The notes beneath the pieces are model-generated. The model was not told where the DNA came from, did no database searches, and worked only from the letters and a program-made list of their open reading frames with translations. Shown piece after piece: positions 24,503 through 33,976 of a stretch of 64,000 nt of DNA (the first letter of the stretch is position 1; every line of letters starts with the position of its first letter). Source of the stretch: Fen-178 sp963722575 (GTDB taxonomy: Bacteria; Acidobacteriota; Terriglobia; Bryobacterales; Bryobacteraceae); NCBI GenBank assembly GCA_963722575.1, contig CAVRNR010000022.1, positions 2,046,001-2,110,000 on the forward strand. Direction: 5' to 3'. A program made the translations under genes and the position numbers.

Positions 24503-26494
24503 GTGCGGAGTGCGCTGATTCTCGTTTTTGTTTGCGCGGCGGTTGCGGCTGACAATTCCGCGCTGGTGGACCGCGTGGGGACCACCGGGTTCGTACAACT
24601 CGAAGCGGAGAGCTTCAAGAACCTCTCGGTCAAAGAACAGGCGCTGGCTTACTGGCTGAGCCAGGCTTCCATCGCCATCGATCCCATCAACTACGATCAG
24701 AATTCGATTTGGGGACTTAGGCAGAAGCGGCTGCTCGAAGCGATCGTCACTCACACGGCGCCGGCGAACCCCAAGATCGTCTCCTTTGCCAAGCTGTTTT
24801 GGGCCAATCGCGGCAACCATAACGAAATGACGGCGCAGAAGTTTCTGCCGGAGTTTTCGTTCGACGAATTGAAGACGGCGGCACAGGCGGCGCTGGCCGG
24901 CGGAGGTTTCAAGAGCGCGGCTTATGGCATCGCGCCGATTCGCAGCCAGGAGGACCTGGATCGCGAACTGGAAGCGCTGCGGCCCTCGCTGTTCGACGCC
25001 GATTTTGAGCCGACCATCACGGCCAAGAGCCCGCAAGGGTCGCTCGACATCCTGCAAGCCAGTGCCAATAACTTCTACCACGGCGTCAGCCTGGCGGACT
25101 TGAAGAACTTTCACGACCGGCATCCGCTGAATTCGCGGCTGGTGAAGAACGATGCGGGCAGGCTGGTGGAAGAGATCTACCGCGCGGGAACTCCCGACGG
25201 CAAGATTCCGGCGGGCCGATACGCCCAGTTTCTGAAGAAGGCCAACGAGTATCTGGAAAAAGCGCAAGCCTGCGCCGAGCCGGGGCAGGACCAGGCCATC
25301 GCCGCGCTGGTCCGCTATTACCAAACGGGCGATCCGGCCGACTGGATCCGCTTCGGCACCGCCTGGGTGCAGAACAACGCGCGCGTGGATTTCGTCAACG
25401 GGTTCATCGAGGTCTACCGCGACGCGCGCGCCGCCAAGGGCACGGCGCAGAGTTTCGTCAGCATTACCGATGAGAAGCTGAACCAGACGATGGTGAAGCT
25501 GGCGGCCAACGCGCAGTACTTCGAGGACCGCGCGCCATGGTTGCAGCAATACAAGAAAGAGGGCGTCGCGCCGCCCATGGCCAAGGCCGTCGAGACGGTG
25601 ATCGAGACCGGCGATTTTCACGTGAGCACCACCGGCGACAACCTGCCCAACGAGAATGAAATCCACGAGAAGTACGGCAGCAAAAGCTTCCTGTTTACGG
25701 GCAGCCAGCGCACCTTGCGCCAGGCCATGGGGACGGGGCCGCTGGAGGAATTCGCGGCGTCGCCGGAAGAAATCGCCGTCTGCAAGAAGTACGGCGAGGA
25801 GGCATCCACCATGATGACGGCGCTGCACGAGGTGATCGGACACGGCTCGGGCAAGCTCAATCCGCGGCTGCAGGGCGGGCCCGAAGCCCACCTGAAGGAA
25901 TACTATTCCACACTGGAAGAGGCGCGCGCGGACCTGATGGCGCTATGGAACGCCTTCGACTCGAAACTGCGGCAGCTTGGGCTGGTCTCGAGCTCGGAGG
26001 TGGGCAAGGCCATGTACTACGACGCGGTGCGGGTGGCGCTGATGCAGTTGATGCGCATTCCGCACGGCGACACCATCGAGGAGGACCACCAGCGGAACCG
26101 GCAGTTGATTGTCAATTACATCATGGACAAAACCGGCGCCATCCAAAAGGTGGAGCGCGACGGGAAAACCTACCTGGCGCTGAAGGATTTCGACAGGATG
26201 CGCCAGGGCGTGGGCATGTTGCTGGCCGAGTTGATGCGCATCAAGGCCGAGGGGGACTACGCGGCCATCAAAGCCCTGGTGGACCAGTATGCCGTGCACT
26301 TCGACCCCAAGCTGCGCGACGAGGTGGTGGCGCGCTACCGGAAACTGGACATTCCGACTTACTGGTGCGGCGTCAATGCCACCCTCGCGCCGAAGTTCGA
26401 TTCGGCCGGCAAGGCGACCGCCGTGGGAATTTCGTACCCGCGGGATTTCGTCCGGCAGCAATTGAGCTACGCCGCCATGTACGGGGTACAATAA
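24503..26494 (+). CDS. Dipeptidyl-peptidase III-family metallopeptidase (M49)
   Basis: 663 residues. Zinc site: TALHEVIGHGSGKLNP (HExxGH, about 440) and TLEEARADLMALW (about 470), both diagnostic of M49. A short N-terminal hydrophobic segment MRSALILVFVCAAVAAD suggests export, whereas many characterised DPP III enzymes are cytosolic. Cleaves dipeptides from N-termini of short peptides; a periplasmic member would serve peptide scavenging. GTG start preceded by GGAGGGAG. Confidence 0.85.
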   Translation: MRSALILVFVCAAVAADNSALVDRVGTTGFVQLEAESFKNLSVKEQALAYWLSQASIAIDPINYDQNSIWGLRQKRLLEAIVTHTAPANPKIVSFAKLFWANRGNHNEMTAQKFLPEFSFDELKTAAQAALAGGGFKSAAYGIAPIRSQEDLDRELEALRPSLFDADFEPTITAKSPQGSLDILQASANNFYHGVSLADLKNFHDRHPLNSRLVKNDAGRLVEEIYRAGTPDGKIPAGRYAQFLKKANEYLEKAQACAEPGQDQAIAALVRYYQTGDPADWIRFGTAWVQNNARVDFVNGFIEVYRDARAAKGTAQSFVSITDEKLNQTMVKLAANAQYFEDRAPWLQQYKKEGVAPPMAKAVETVIETGDFHVSTTGDNLPNENEIHEKYGSKSFLFTGSQRTLRQAMGTGPLEEFAASPEEIAVCKKYGEEASTMMTALHEVIGHGSGKLNPRLQGGPEAHLKEYYSTLEEARADLMALWNAFDSKLRQLGLVSSSEVGKAMYYDAVRVALMQLMRIPHGDTIEEDHQRNRQLIVNYIMDKTGAIQKVERDGKTYLALKDFDRMRQGVGMLLAELMRIKAEGDYAAIKALVDQYAVHFDPKLRDEVVARYRKLDIPTYWCGVNATLAPKFDSAGKATAVGISYPRDFVRQQLSYAAMYGVQ

Positions 26495-26504
26495 CAGGCA
26501 CCTC

Positions 26505-27479
26505 ATGGCTGCCCAGATGCATCCGGCTCATTCGCAGCCGTCCGGGATTATCGACCTGCGGCGGCTTTCGGCGCGGGACATGGAACCCTTGCTCGAGGAA
26601 GAGACGGCCGCCTGGCGGGACGAGGTGGAATGGGATTTCGACAAGTCGGCCGGCCTGGTGCGCCGCTTTGTGGATATGCGGGCGATCAACGGCAGCGCGC
26701 TCGTCGCGGACGGGGAAGTGGCCGGGTACGCGTACTACGTGCTGGAGGATAACAAGGCGATCATCGGCGACCTGTACGTGCGCCGCGCCTTCCGCACGGT
26801 GGAGCGGGAGAACCTGCTGCTGGCATCGGCGCTCGAACCCATCATGGCGAATTCGTTCATCGGGCGCATCGAGTCGCAGCTCATGATGGCCCGCCTGACG
26901 CCGGGCCGGACGACGCCCTACGCCGATTACCTGAGCGTTTACGAGCGCAATTTCATGCGGCTCGACCTGGACCGCGCCGCGCTGGCGGAAGGCAACGTAC
27001 GGCGGCCCATGTACCTTGAGAAGTGGTCCGATCATTACCAGGATACGGCCGCGCAGGCGCTCGCCGCGGCGTATGTGGGCCACATCGATAGCCGCATCAA
27101 CGACCAGTACCGCAGCAGCGCGGGCGCGCGCCGGTTCCTGTACAACATCACGCGGTCTCCCGGTTGCGGGGTTTTCTACCGGCCGGCGTCTTACGTCGCG
27201 CTGGAGGCGGTGAGCGGGCGGTTGTGCGGCATTTCCCTGGCCAGCCTGGTATCGGCGGGGTGCGGCCATATCACCCAGATTTTCGTGACGCCATCGGTAC
27301 GGGGGACGGGCATCGGACACGCGCTCCTGCGCCAGTCGCTGATTACCCTGCGGGAGGCCGGCTGCAGTTCGGCGAGCCTCACGGTAACGGCCGCCAACGA
27401 GGACGCGGTCGCGCTCTACGAGCGGGTGGGATTCCAGACGGTGAGGCGGTTCCCGGCGTACGTGTGGGAAGGGTTCTGA
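26505..27479 (+). CDS. GNAT-family N-acetyltransferase (two-domain)
   Basis: 324 residues. The C-terminal GNAT domain has the acetyl-CoA motif FVTPSVRGTGIGHALLRQSL (about 262-281, RxxGxG) and NEDAVALYERVGFQTVRRF. The N-terminal half (about 20-150, GEVAGYAYYVLEDNKAIIGD) looks like a second degenerate GNAT fold. Substrate unknown. A TACAAT box (26487-26492) lies 12 nt before the ATG inside the end of the peptidase gene. Confidence 0.8.
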   Translation: MAAQMHPAHSQPSGIIDLRRLSARDMEPLLEEETAAWRDEVEWDFDKSAGLVRRFVDMRAINGSALVADGEVAGYAYYVLEDNKAIIGDLYVRRAFRTVERENLLLASALEPIMANSFIGRIESQLMMARLTPGRTTPYADYLSVYERNFMRLDLDRAALAEGNVRRPMYLEKWSDHYQDTAAQALAAAYVGHIDSRINDQYRSSAGARRFLYNITRSPGCGVFYRPASYVALEAVSGRLCGISLASLVSAGCGHITQIFVTPSVRGTGIGHALLRQSLITLREAGCSSASLTVTAANEDAVALYERVGFQTVRRFPAYVWEGF

Positions 27480-27660
27480 GGGCGGGGCGCGGAGCAGGCC
27501 GCACAGCCAGTGGTCCTTACAGCAGTTGCCTGAAGTCGTCGATACTGAGTTGACAATCCCCGAGAATCTCGTGCAGCAAGCCGTGGCCAGCCGTCTCGCC
27601 GTATCCGTCCGGCGAACCCATGTGCGGATCCTCGGGCAGCGGTACGGGGGCGGGATTCGA

Positions 27661-29313
27661 TTAGGCGGCGGTCCGAGCGGCGAGCCACTTGTCGGGCAGC
27701 AGATCGGCGAGCTGCTTGGCGGGGTGAGCGGCGATCCGCTGGAACACGTCGCGCAGATAGGCGAACGGATCGATGTGATGCCGTTTGCAGGTGGCGATGA
27801 GGCTGGTCAGCACTGCGGCCGTGCGTCCACCGTGGTCGCTGCCCAGGAACGTCCAGTTGCGGCGGCCCACCGCCACGCTGCGCAGACTGCGCTCAGCGCC
27901 GTTGTTGTCGATCTCCAGATCGCCGTCCTCGCAATACCGCACCAGAGCGTCCCAGTTCGACAACGTGTAGCCGATAGCTTGGCCGATGGGTCTCTTCGGC
28001 AACACCTGTGGCCGCTCCCGTTCCAGATATGCTTTGATGCCGGCCAGGATCGGCCGGGACCGCGCCTGGCGTAATGCCTGGCGTTGTGCGGCCCCCAATT
28101 GACTCTCGCGCGCCTCGCGCTCGACGTCGTACAGCAGATGGATGTAAGCCAGCATCACCATCGAGCGCATGATGTCCGACGACTGCGCCTCAAAGTACTG
28201 GCGCCGGGCGTGCGCCATGCACGCCACTTCCGTGACGCCGCGCGCGGCATCTTTGTAGATCCCGTCGTAACCGGAATAGGCGTCCGCTTGCAGATAACCG
28301 CGGAAGTCTTTCAGGAACTCATCCGGCCCGTCACGGCTGCGATTGGGCGTGTAGTCGTACACCGTGTAGGGATGCGCCGCGTCCCCCATGTAGGTCCAGA
28401 TCCGGCCCGTGCGGGTGTGCGGCAACTCCGGGTCCAGCACCGGCACCGGCGTGTCGTCGGTCTGCACCACCTTCGAACTCAGCGCCTGCGTTTTCATCAG
28501 ATCGTACAGCGGGCTCACCAGCTCCGCGCACTGTCTGATCCAATCGCACATCGTCTTGCGCGACAGCCCCACGCCTTGCCGCGCGAAGATCGCTTCCTGC
28601 CGGTGCAGCGGAAGGTGATCGCCATACTTGGAGACCGCCACATGCGCCAGCAGACCCGGCCCCGCCATTCCCTTTTCGACTGGCGCTGGCGGCTTGGCTG
28701 CCGTAACCACCGTGCAGCCCTTCGTGCACGCGTACTTCTGGCGGGCTTCTTCGATCACGTGCAGCGAGGCTGGGACATATTCCAATCGCTCGCTGATTTC
28801 TTCCCCGATATGTTTCAGTTCACTCTGACACTCGGGGCAGCGCCGCGCGGCTTCGTCCAGATCGAATACCACGCGCCGCCGCTCCAGCGACTGCGGCAAC
28901 AGCTGCCGTCCATGTCCCCGCGGCGTGGGCTGGGAAACGCTGCTGGCCGGCTTCGACTCGGGCGGCGCATCCTGCCCCCCGCTGGCGAGCTCGACCGCGA
29001 ACAGGAACAACTGGTTCTCGTCCACCCGTTCGCGTTTCTGCCCATAGCGGTGGCGCAGCAACTGTTCCAGCCAGTGCCGCACCCGCTGGAGTTCGTGCTC
29101 CTTGGCCGCCAGTTGCTCCCGCGTGGCGTCCAGTTGGGCCATCGCGCCGAGCAACGTCTGCTGCGTGCCGAGCAGCGTCTGCTGCGTGCTCAGCAGCATC
29201 TCCCGCAAAGCGGCTGCGTCGTTCGGCAGGTTGTTCGGATCAAACGTTATCGCCCGAGTAACATCACTAAGTGATGATAAGTATAACTTACTATACTTAC
29301 TCGGCTGAGTCAA
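27661..29313 (-). CDS. tnpC: IS66-family DDE transposase TnpC
   Basis: About 550 residues. An N-terminal coiled-coil region (QTLLGTQQTLLGAMAQLDAT), a zinc-ribbon-like CPECQ, and the transposase core: KVVQTDDTPVPVLDPE, YLQADAYSGYDGIYKD, VACMAHARRQYFEA, NNGAERSLRSVAVGRRNW. C-terminal GSDHGGRTAAVLTSLIATCK is an IS66 hallmark. The start is unclear: homology begins near ITFDPNNLPND; the nearest in-frame start codon is TTG at 29313, with a later ATG at 29199. Confidence 0.85.
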   Translation of the reverse strand: MTQPSKYSKLYLSSLSDVTRAITFDPNNLPNDAAALREMLLSTQQTLLGTQQTLLGAMAQLDATREQLAAKEHELQRVRHWLEQLLRHRYGQKRERVDENQLFLFAVELASGGQDAPPESKPASSVSQPTPRGHGRQLLPQSLERRRVVFDLDEAARRCPECQSELKHIGEEISERLEYVPASLHVIEEARQKYACTKGCTVVTAAKPPAPVEKGMAGPGLLAHVAVSKYGDHLPLHRQEAIFARQGVGLSRKTMCDWIRQCAELVSPLYDLMKTQALSSKVVQTDDTPVPVLDPELPHTRTGRIWTYMGDAAHPYTVYDYTPNRSRDGPDEFLKDFRGYLQADAYSGYDGIYKDAARGVTEVACMAHARRQYFEAQSSDIMRSMVMLAYIHLLYDVEREARESQLGAAQRQALRQARSRPILAGIKAYLERERPQVLPKRPIGQAIGYTLSNWDALVRYCEDGDLEIDNNGAERSLRSVAVGRRNWTFLGSDHGGRTAAVLTSLIATCKRHHIDPFAYLRDVFQRIAAHPAKQLADLLPDKWLAARTAA

Positions 29314-29327
29314 TACAAAGGTGCGAC

Positions 29328-29717
29328 TTACTGTTTCGGCGCTTCCATCTCCCCGCGTGCCTCCGTCAGCGCCGCCGGCGGCGCGTACCGCTTCCTCCTC
29401 CGCCCCTTGCTCAGATCGATGCCCTCCAGTAACATGCCCAACTCCCACGCAGCGATCTCCCCCCGCCCCGTCTCGGCGAACGGAAAGGCGAACGTCCCCG
29501 CCTCCAGCCGCTTGTACCAGATCACCCACCCATCCCGGTCCCAGTACAGGATCTTGACCCGATCGCTCCGCTTGTTGCAGAACACCAGCAGATGCCCCGA
29601 GAACGGATTGCACCGGAGGATATGCTCGGCCATCATTGACAGACCGTCGAAGCTGCGCCGCATGTCGCACGCCACCGTGCACAGGTACACCCTGATCGCG
29701 GCCGGAAAGCTCAGCAT
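29328..29717 (-). CDS. tnpB: IS66 Orf2 accessory protein TnpB
   Basis: 129 residues with the family core VYLCTVACDMRRSFDGLSMM, FVFCNKRSDRVKILYWDRDG and WYKRLEAGTFAFPF. Required with TnpA and TnpC for IS66 transposition, role unclear. Start overlaps the tnpA stop by 7 nt. Confidence 0.92.
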   Translation of the reverse strand: MLSFPAAIRVYLCTVACDMRRSFDGLSMMAEHILRCNPFSGHLLVFCNKRSDRVKILYWDRDGWVIWYKRLEAGTFAFPFAETGRGEIAAWELGMLLEGIDLSKGRRRKRYAPPAALTEARGEMEAPKQ

Positions 29718-30124
29718 CCCGCCGGTTCCACCGCCGCCAGCACCGCCCGCAAGGTCGCCTCATCCACGCCGCGAGCGATGCGTAACCGCCGCCCGCCGGC
29801 CAGCACCAACTCAATGCCGGCGTCGTTCGCGCCTGGTTCTTCGCTCACCAGAGCGAAGCTCGCAGGCCCGCGAGACCGCCGGTTCCGCCCCTCAGTTGCG
29901 GTGCGCCGCGTCATCGACAGGCGGTGCTGCCACCAATAGAACTGGCACTCCTTCAGCTTCCGCCGCCGGCAGAACTCCCGGATCGACACCCCGCTCCGCG
30001 CGGCTTCCCGAATCGCGGCTCGCCAGAACCGCGCCTTCTCCACATCTTGCTTGTTCCCGCTCACGCATGACCGCCCGGCGTTCGCCCGCCGTACCGACAC
30101 GTCGAGCGCAGTTGTCGCCACCAA
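29711..30124 (-). CDS. tnpA: IS66 Orf1 accessory protein TnpA
   Basis: 137 residues. N-terminal helix-turn-helix FWRAAIREAARSGVSIREFC followed by RRRKLKECQFYWWQHRL is the IS66 TnpA signature; the C-terminus IELVLAGGRRLRIARGVDEA, LRAVLAAVE is also conserved. Probably binds the element ends or transposase. Confidence 0.9.
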   Translation of the reverse strand: MVATTALDVSVRRANAGRSCVSGNKQDVEKARFWRAAIREAARSGVSIREFCRRRKLKECQFYWWQHRLSMTRRTATEGRNRRSRGPASFALVSEEPGANDAGIELVLAGGRRLRIARGVDEATLRAVLAAVEPAGC

Positions 30125-30281
30125 GAAGTATGCCTCTGAAGCTCAAGCCGGGGAAGATGGGTTTGCCGGACGGATACACACAATCCAGGAAATCATGGCC
30201 GAAGTCGAGCGCCGGGACAAGCCCGCTGCTTAGGAGCTAAAGGGCCGGGCATACCTGTGGGACACTGGCACTAAGCCCGAC

Positions 30282-31505
30282 ATGCGCCAGGCCCGCGCCG
30301 CTTTTCGCTATCCCAACTACCGCTACTATATGACCGCCCGCTTCCTGACGCCGCTGGCGTCGGAGATGCAAGCCGTGGCCGTGGCCTGGCAGGTGTACGC
30401 GCTGACGCATCGGCCGCTCGATCTCGGGCTGGTGGGACTGGCGCAGTTTCTGCCGGGCATCTTCCTGTTCCTGGCGGCCGGGCATACCGCGGACCGCGTC
30501 CCACGCCTGCGCATTTTGCAGGCTTGCCTGGCCGCGTTTTCCCTGTGCTCGGTGCTGCTGCTGGCGCTCACGGTGCACGGCCTGGTTTCGGTCTATCCGA
30601 TCTATGCGGTGCTGCTGCTGAACGGCGCCGTGCGGGCGTTCAACCATCCCGCGGGCCAGGCGTTCCTGCCGCTGCTGGTGCCCGAAGAAGATTTCCCCAA
30701 CGCGGTCGCCTGGAGTTCTTCCATTTTTCAGGCGGCCACCATCGCCGGGCCGATGATTGGCGGAGTGCTCTACGGATTGAGCGGGAGTCCCATTCCTGTC
30801 TACGCGTCCGCCGCCATCGCGTATCTCACGGGATTGGGAATGGTGTCGGCCATCCGGGTGCGGGCCGTGGAACGCCCGCGCGCAGCCTCTTTGGGCATGG
30901 TGCTGGAAGGGCTCCGCTACATTTGGCGCAACAAGCTGGTCCTGGGCGCCATCTCGCTGGACCTTTTCGCCGTGCTGCTGGGCGGCGCGGTGGCGCTGTT
31001 GCCGGTGTACGCGCGGGAAATCCTGAAAGTGGGCGCGGCGGGGCTGGGCGTTCTGCGCAGCGCGCCCGGCGTGGGCGCGGTGGCCATGGCCATCGTGGTG
31101 GCTCACCGGCCCTTGACACGGCGCGCGGGGGTCGCCATGCTGTGGTGCGTCTTCGGCTTCGGGCTCTTCACCGTAGTCTTTGGACTTTCGCGCAACCTGG
31201 CGCTATCGCTGGCGGCGCTGGCGCTGGCCGGGGCGTGCGACATGGTGAGCGTCATCGTGCGCCAGACCATGATTCAGCTCTCGACGCCGGACGAAATGCG
31301 CGGCCGCGTGAGCGCGGTCAACATGGTGTTCGTCGGCGCGTCGAACGAGGTGGGCCAGTTCGAATCGGGGATCACCGCGCAATGGTTCGGGACGGTGCCG
31401 GCAGTGGTGCTCGGCGGGTTGGGAACCATCGCCGTGGTGGCCCTCTGGGCGCGGCTGTTCCCGGCGTTACGAAAAGTCAAGGACCTGGGCGCGGTGACGC
31501 GCTAG
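30282..31505 (+). CDS. MFS transporter, DHA3/EntS-like exporter
   Basis: 407 residues, 12 predicted membrane helices. FRYPNYRYYMTARFLTPLAS and the loop-2 motif GHTADRVPRLRIL place it with the DHA3 group that exports siderophores or macrolides; EMRGRVSAVNMVFVGASNEV is also typical. Substrate unknown. First gene downstream of the IS66 element, but its own start and length are normal. Confidence 0.85.
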   Translation: MRQARAAFRYPNYRYYMTARFLTPLASEMQAVAVAWQVYALTHRPLDLGLVGLAQFLPGIFLFLAAGHTADRVPRLRILQACLAAFSLCSVLLLALTVHGLVSVYPIYAVLLLNGAVRAFNHPAGQAFLPLLVPEEDFPNAVAWSSSIFQAATIAGPMIGGVLYGLSGSPIPVYASAAIAYLTGLGMVSAIRVRAVERPRAASLGMVLEGLRYIWRNKLVLGAISLDLFAVLLGGAVALLPVYAREILKVGAAGLGVLRSAPGVGAVAMAIVVAHRPLTRRAGVAMLWCVFGFGLFTVVFGLSRNLALSLAALALAGACDMVSVIVRQTMIQLSTPDEMRGRVSAVNMVFVGASNEVGQFESGITAQWFGTVPAVVLGGLGTIAVVALWARLFPALRKVKDLGAVTR

Positions 31506-32113
31506 CCCGCGGTGCGCACTTTGGCCTTCACGAAATCCATCTCCGTCTGCTTGGGGATGCCCGGCTCGAAGCAGCGCCGGCACCGGGCCTCGTACATGTC
31601 GGACGCGCCCACCACAATCAGCTCGTCGGAACCGCGCAGCCGTTGCGTGTGCTTAGCCGGGTTGCCGCAGCGCACGCAAATGGCGAGCGTCTTGGTGATC
31701 GATTCGGAAAGCGCCAGCAGGTCGGGGATGGGCGCGAAGGGCCGGCCCAGGTAGTCCGTGTCGAGGCCGGCGACGATCACCTGCTTGCCGCTGTCGGCCA
31801 GGCGCTGCGCCACGTCCACCAGTTGCGGCCCCATGAAGTTGGCCTCGTCGATGCCCACCACTTCCGAGCGCCAGTCGATGCGCTCGGTGATCTCGGTGGC
31901 GTTCGCGACCACCTGGGAGTGCATGCGTAGGTCGCCGTGCGAGACGATCTCGTCATCCGAATAGCGCGTGTCGATCGACGGCTTGAACACCTCCACCCGC
32001 TTGCGCGCGATCATGGCCCTGCGCAGGCGTCTGATCAGCTCTTCGCTCTTGCCCGAGAACATGGGCCCGCAGATCACTTCGATCCATCCGACGTTGCCGG
32101 TGATAATATCCAT
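31502..32113 (-). CDS. tdk: Thymidine kinase
   Basis: 203 residues. Walker A VICGPMFSGKSEELIRRLRR, lasso/acceptor region EVVGIDEANFMGPQLVDV, and two zinc Cys pairs (CVRCG; CRRC) typical of type II TK. Phosphorylates thymidine to dTMP in salvage. Its 3' end overlaps the MFS gene by 4 nt in convergent orientation. Starts at ATG 32113; the start nearest to GWIEVICGP fits family length. Confidence 0.95.
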   Translation of the reverse strand: MDIITGNVGWIEVICGPMFSGKSEELIRRLRRAMIARKRVEVFKPSIDTRYSDDEIVSHGDLRMHSQVVANATEITERIDWRSEVVGIDEANFMGPQLVDVAQRLADSGKQVIVAGLDTDYLGRPFAPIPDLLALSESITKTLAICVRCGNPAKHTQRLRGSDELIVVGASDMYEARCRRCFEPGIPKQTEMDFVKAKVRTAG

Positions 32114-32161
32114 ACGAACCGTTCAGCATGGCACAAACGAGGCTGCGAATCCAGTCCCTTG

Positions 32162-33424
32162 TCAGCTCCGGGCGCGCCAGGCCACCGGCTCGACCGGCCC
32201 CAGCAGGAACAGGTACACCATGGAGCCAGCCAGCGCTACGCCGGCGGAAACCGCGAAGGCCCAGAAGAACACGCCGGTCTTGTCCACCACGAATCCGGTG
32301 ATGGCGGGTGCAGCCACCCCGGCCAGGTTCCCCACGAAGTTCTGCAAACCGGACCATCGGCCCGCGGCCCGGGGTCCGGCGATGGTCTGCGTGATGGCCC
32401 AGTGGCTGGATGCGAAGATGCCGTACGACAGACAACCCAGCATCAGGAAGACCATGGAGGCCACGGGATTGGAAACCCATGCCACCCCCAGGATAATCGT
32501 GGCTCCGCCCAACCCCGCTCCCGTGCAGGTCTTGCGGACGCGCGTGGGTGTGGCGCCGGCCGCGATCAAGCGATCGGACAGCCATCCGGTTACGGTGGTT
32601 GTGGAGGCCGTCAGAAAGTATGCGGCCGAGCCAATGGTGGCCATCAGGCTCATGGAAAAATGCCGCTCCCGAACCAGATAAAAGGGCAGCCAGGTGAGCA
32701 GAAAATACCAGAAGTAATTCGCGCAGAAGAGACCCAGGAAGGTGGCCCATGCCGAACGCTGGCGCAGGATATCCGGAATACTCGGAATGCCCCTGGGGTG
32801 GCCCTCGGCGATGCCCGGCCCGCGCGGCATCCATTTCACCCAGCCCGGCAGCCACAACAGGCTGCCCAGTCCCAGGGCGATGAAGAACGGCCGCCAGCCG
32901 AAGTGCGCCATGAACAGGCCGCCCACCAGCGTGCCCAGCGCCGGTCCGACCTTCGTGCCGGCGTCGATCAAGGCATTCGGCAATCCGCGCTGATGCTCGT
33001 GGAAATGCGCGGCCAGGATCTTCGAATAACACGGATACGCCACCGACTCCCCGATCCCGAGCAGCAACCGCAGCGCCAGCAGCACCGCGAATCCGTGGAT
33101 CAAGCCGGTGGCGGCCGTCGCTAGCGACCAGAGGAAGAACCCCGCCGCGAGAACCCAGTTCACGTCAAAGCGATCCACCAGCCAGCCGGCCAGGATCTGG
33201 CACGCGGCGTAGGTCCAAAAGAAAGAGGAGAGCAGGATTCCCAGTTGCGACGCCGAGATTCCCAATTCATCTTTGAGCAGCGGCGCCGCAATCGAGAGAT
33301 TCCCGCGATCGACGTAATTGATGGAGACGGAGAGAACCAGCAGGATTACCACGCCTCGCAGGGCGCCCGAAACTCTGGTTTGAAGTGGAGTCGCGGCCAA
33401 CATGGCGAGTTTAGCACTTGGCAC
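32162..33424 (-). CDS. MFS transporter, anion:cation symporter-like (ACS) family
   Basis: 420 residues, 12 helices. VSINYVDRGNLSIAAPLLKD, the loop motif GWLVDRFDVNWVLAAGFFLW and GIGESVAYPCYSKILAAHF are ACS-family features (hexuronate, phthalate and related acids). No catabolic genes are adjacent, so the substrate is not predictable. The hairpin at 33426-33471 separates it from yajQ. Confidence 0.85.
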   Translation of the reverse strand: MPSAKLAMLAATPLQTRVSGALRGVVILLVLSVSINYVDRGNLSIAAPLLKDELGISASQLGILLSSFFWTYAACQILAGWLVDRFDVNWVLAAGFFLWSLATAATGLIHGFAVLLALRLLLGIGESVAYPCYSKILAAHFHEHQRGLPNALIDAGTKVGPALGTLVGGLFMAHFGWRPFFIALGLGSLLWLPGWVKWMPRGPGIAEGHPRGIPSIPDILRQRSAWATFLGLFCANYFWYFLLTWLPFYLVRERHFSMSLMATIGSAAYFLTASTTTVTGWLSDRLIAAGATPTRVRKTCTGAGLGGATIILGVAWVSNPVASMVFLMLGCLSYGIFASSHWAITQTIAGPRAAGRWSGLQNFVGNLAGVAAPAITGFVVDKTGVFFWAFAVSAGVALAGSMVYLFLLGPVEPVAWRARS

Positions 33425-33425
33425 G

Positions 33426-33471
33426 AAAAAGGGGACAGACGCATTTATTTAAATGCGTCTGTCCCCTTTTT
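33426..33471. terminator. Long perfect palindrome, bidirectional terminator / REP copy
   Basis: 21-bp perfect arms around an ATTT loop: AAAAAGGGGACAGACGCATT(T) and complement, with an A-run before and T-run after, so it can terminate transcription both ways, here mainly after yajQ. A degenerate copy of the same palindrome (GGGGtCAGACGCATTT ... AAATGCGTC) lies at 40056-40114, indicating a dispersed REP family. Confidence 0.75.
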
Positions 33472-33472
33472 C

Positions 33473-33973
33473 TCAGTTCGTGCGGTAGTTAGTGAACTGC
33501 GTGTCGATGCCGAAATCCGTCTCGCGCAGCAGCTTGATGACCTGCTGAAGGGTGTCGCGGTCGCGGCTGGCGACGCGCACGAAATCGTCCTGGATGGAGG
33601 CCTGCACCCGGAGCTTGCTGTCCTTGATCTTTTTCACGATCTCGCGCGCTTTTTCGATGGGGATGCCCTGCTGCAACGAAATCTCCTGGCGCACCGAGGA
33701 GCCGGCGGCCGGAATGATCTCTCCGTAGGTCAATCCCTTGAGCGGCACCTTGCGCCGGACCAGCTTCGATTCGAGCAGGTCCACCACCGCCTTGAGCTTG
33801 AATTCGTCCTGGCTGGACAAAACGACCTTGTTGTCCTTCTCGTTGAGCTCGATGTTGGACTTCGAGTCTTTGAGGTCGTAGCGCTGATGAACTTCCTTCA
33901 GCGCCTGCTGGATGGCATTGAGGACTTCGGGCATTTCGATTTTGGAGACAACGTCGAAGGTGTTGTCGGGCAT
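33473..33973 (-). CDS. yajQ: YajQ-family nucleotide-binding protein
   Basis: 166 residues, full length. NTFDVVSKIEMPEVLNAIQQ, YDLKDSKSNIELNEKDNKVV, SVRQEISLQQGIPIEKAREI and the C-terminal VRVASRDRDTLQQVIKLLRE are all conserved. Some YajQ members bind c-di-GMP and alter transcription; that role is not testable here. Last gene of the rsmB-rpe-bamD-response regulator cluster. Confidence 0.95.
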   Translation of the reverse strand: MPDNTFDVVSKIEMPEVLNAIQQALKEVHQRYDLKDSKSNIELNEKDNKVVLSSQDEFKLKAVVDLLESKLVRRKVPLKGLTYGEIIPAAGSSVRQEISLQQGIPIEKAREIVKKIKDSKLRVQASIQDDFVRVASRDRDTLQQVIKLLRETDFGIDTQFTNYRTN

Positions 33974-33976
33974 AAG

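Larger units (their letters stand above)
27601..30177 (-). mobile_element. IS66-family insertion sequence (tnpA-tnpB-tnpC)
   Basis: About 2.58 kb bounded by inverted repeats GTATCCGTCCGGCGAACCCA at the left end (from 27601) and its complement at the right end (30158-30177) with one mismatch. It contains the three IS66 genes in order tnpA, tnpB, tnpC on the minus strand, all apparently intact. The 8-bp target duplication expected for IS66 is not seen (GTCTCGCC left, ACACAATC right), so the flanks may have been rearranged after insertion. Confidence 0.8.
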
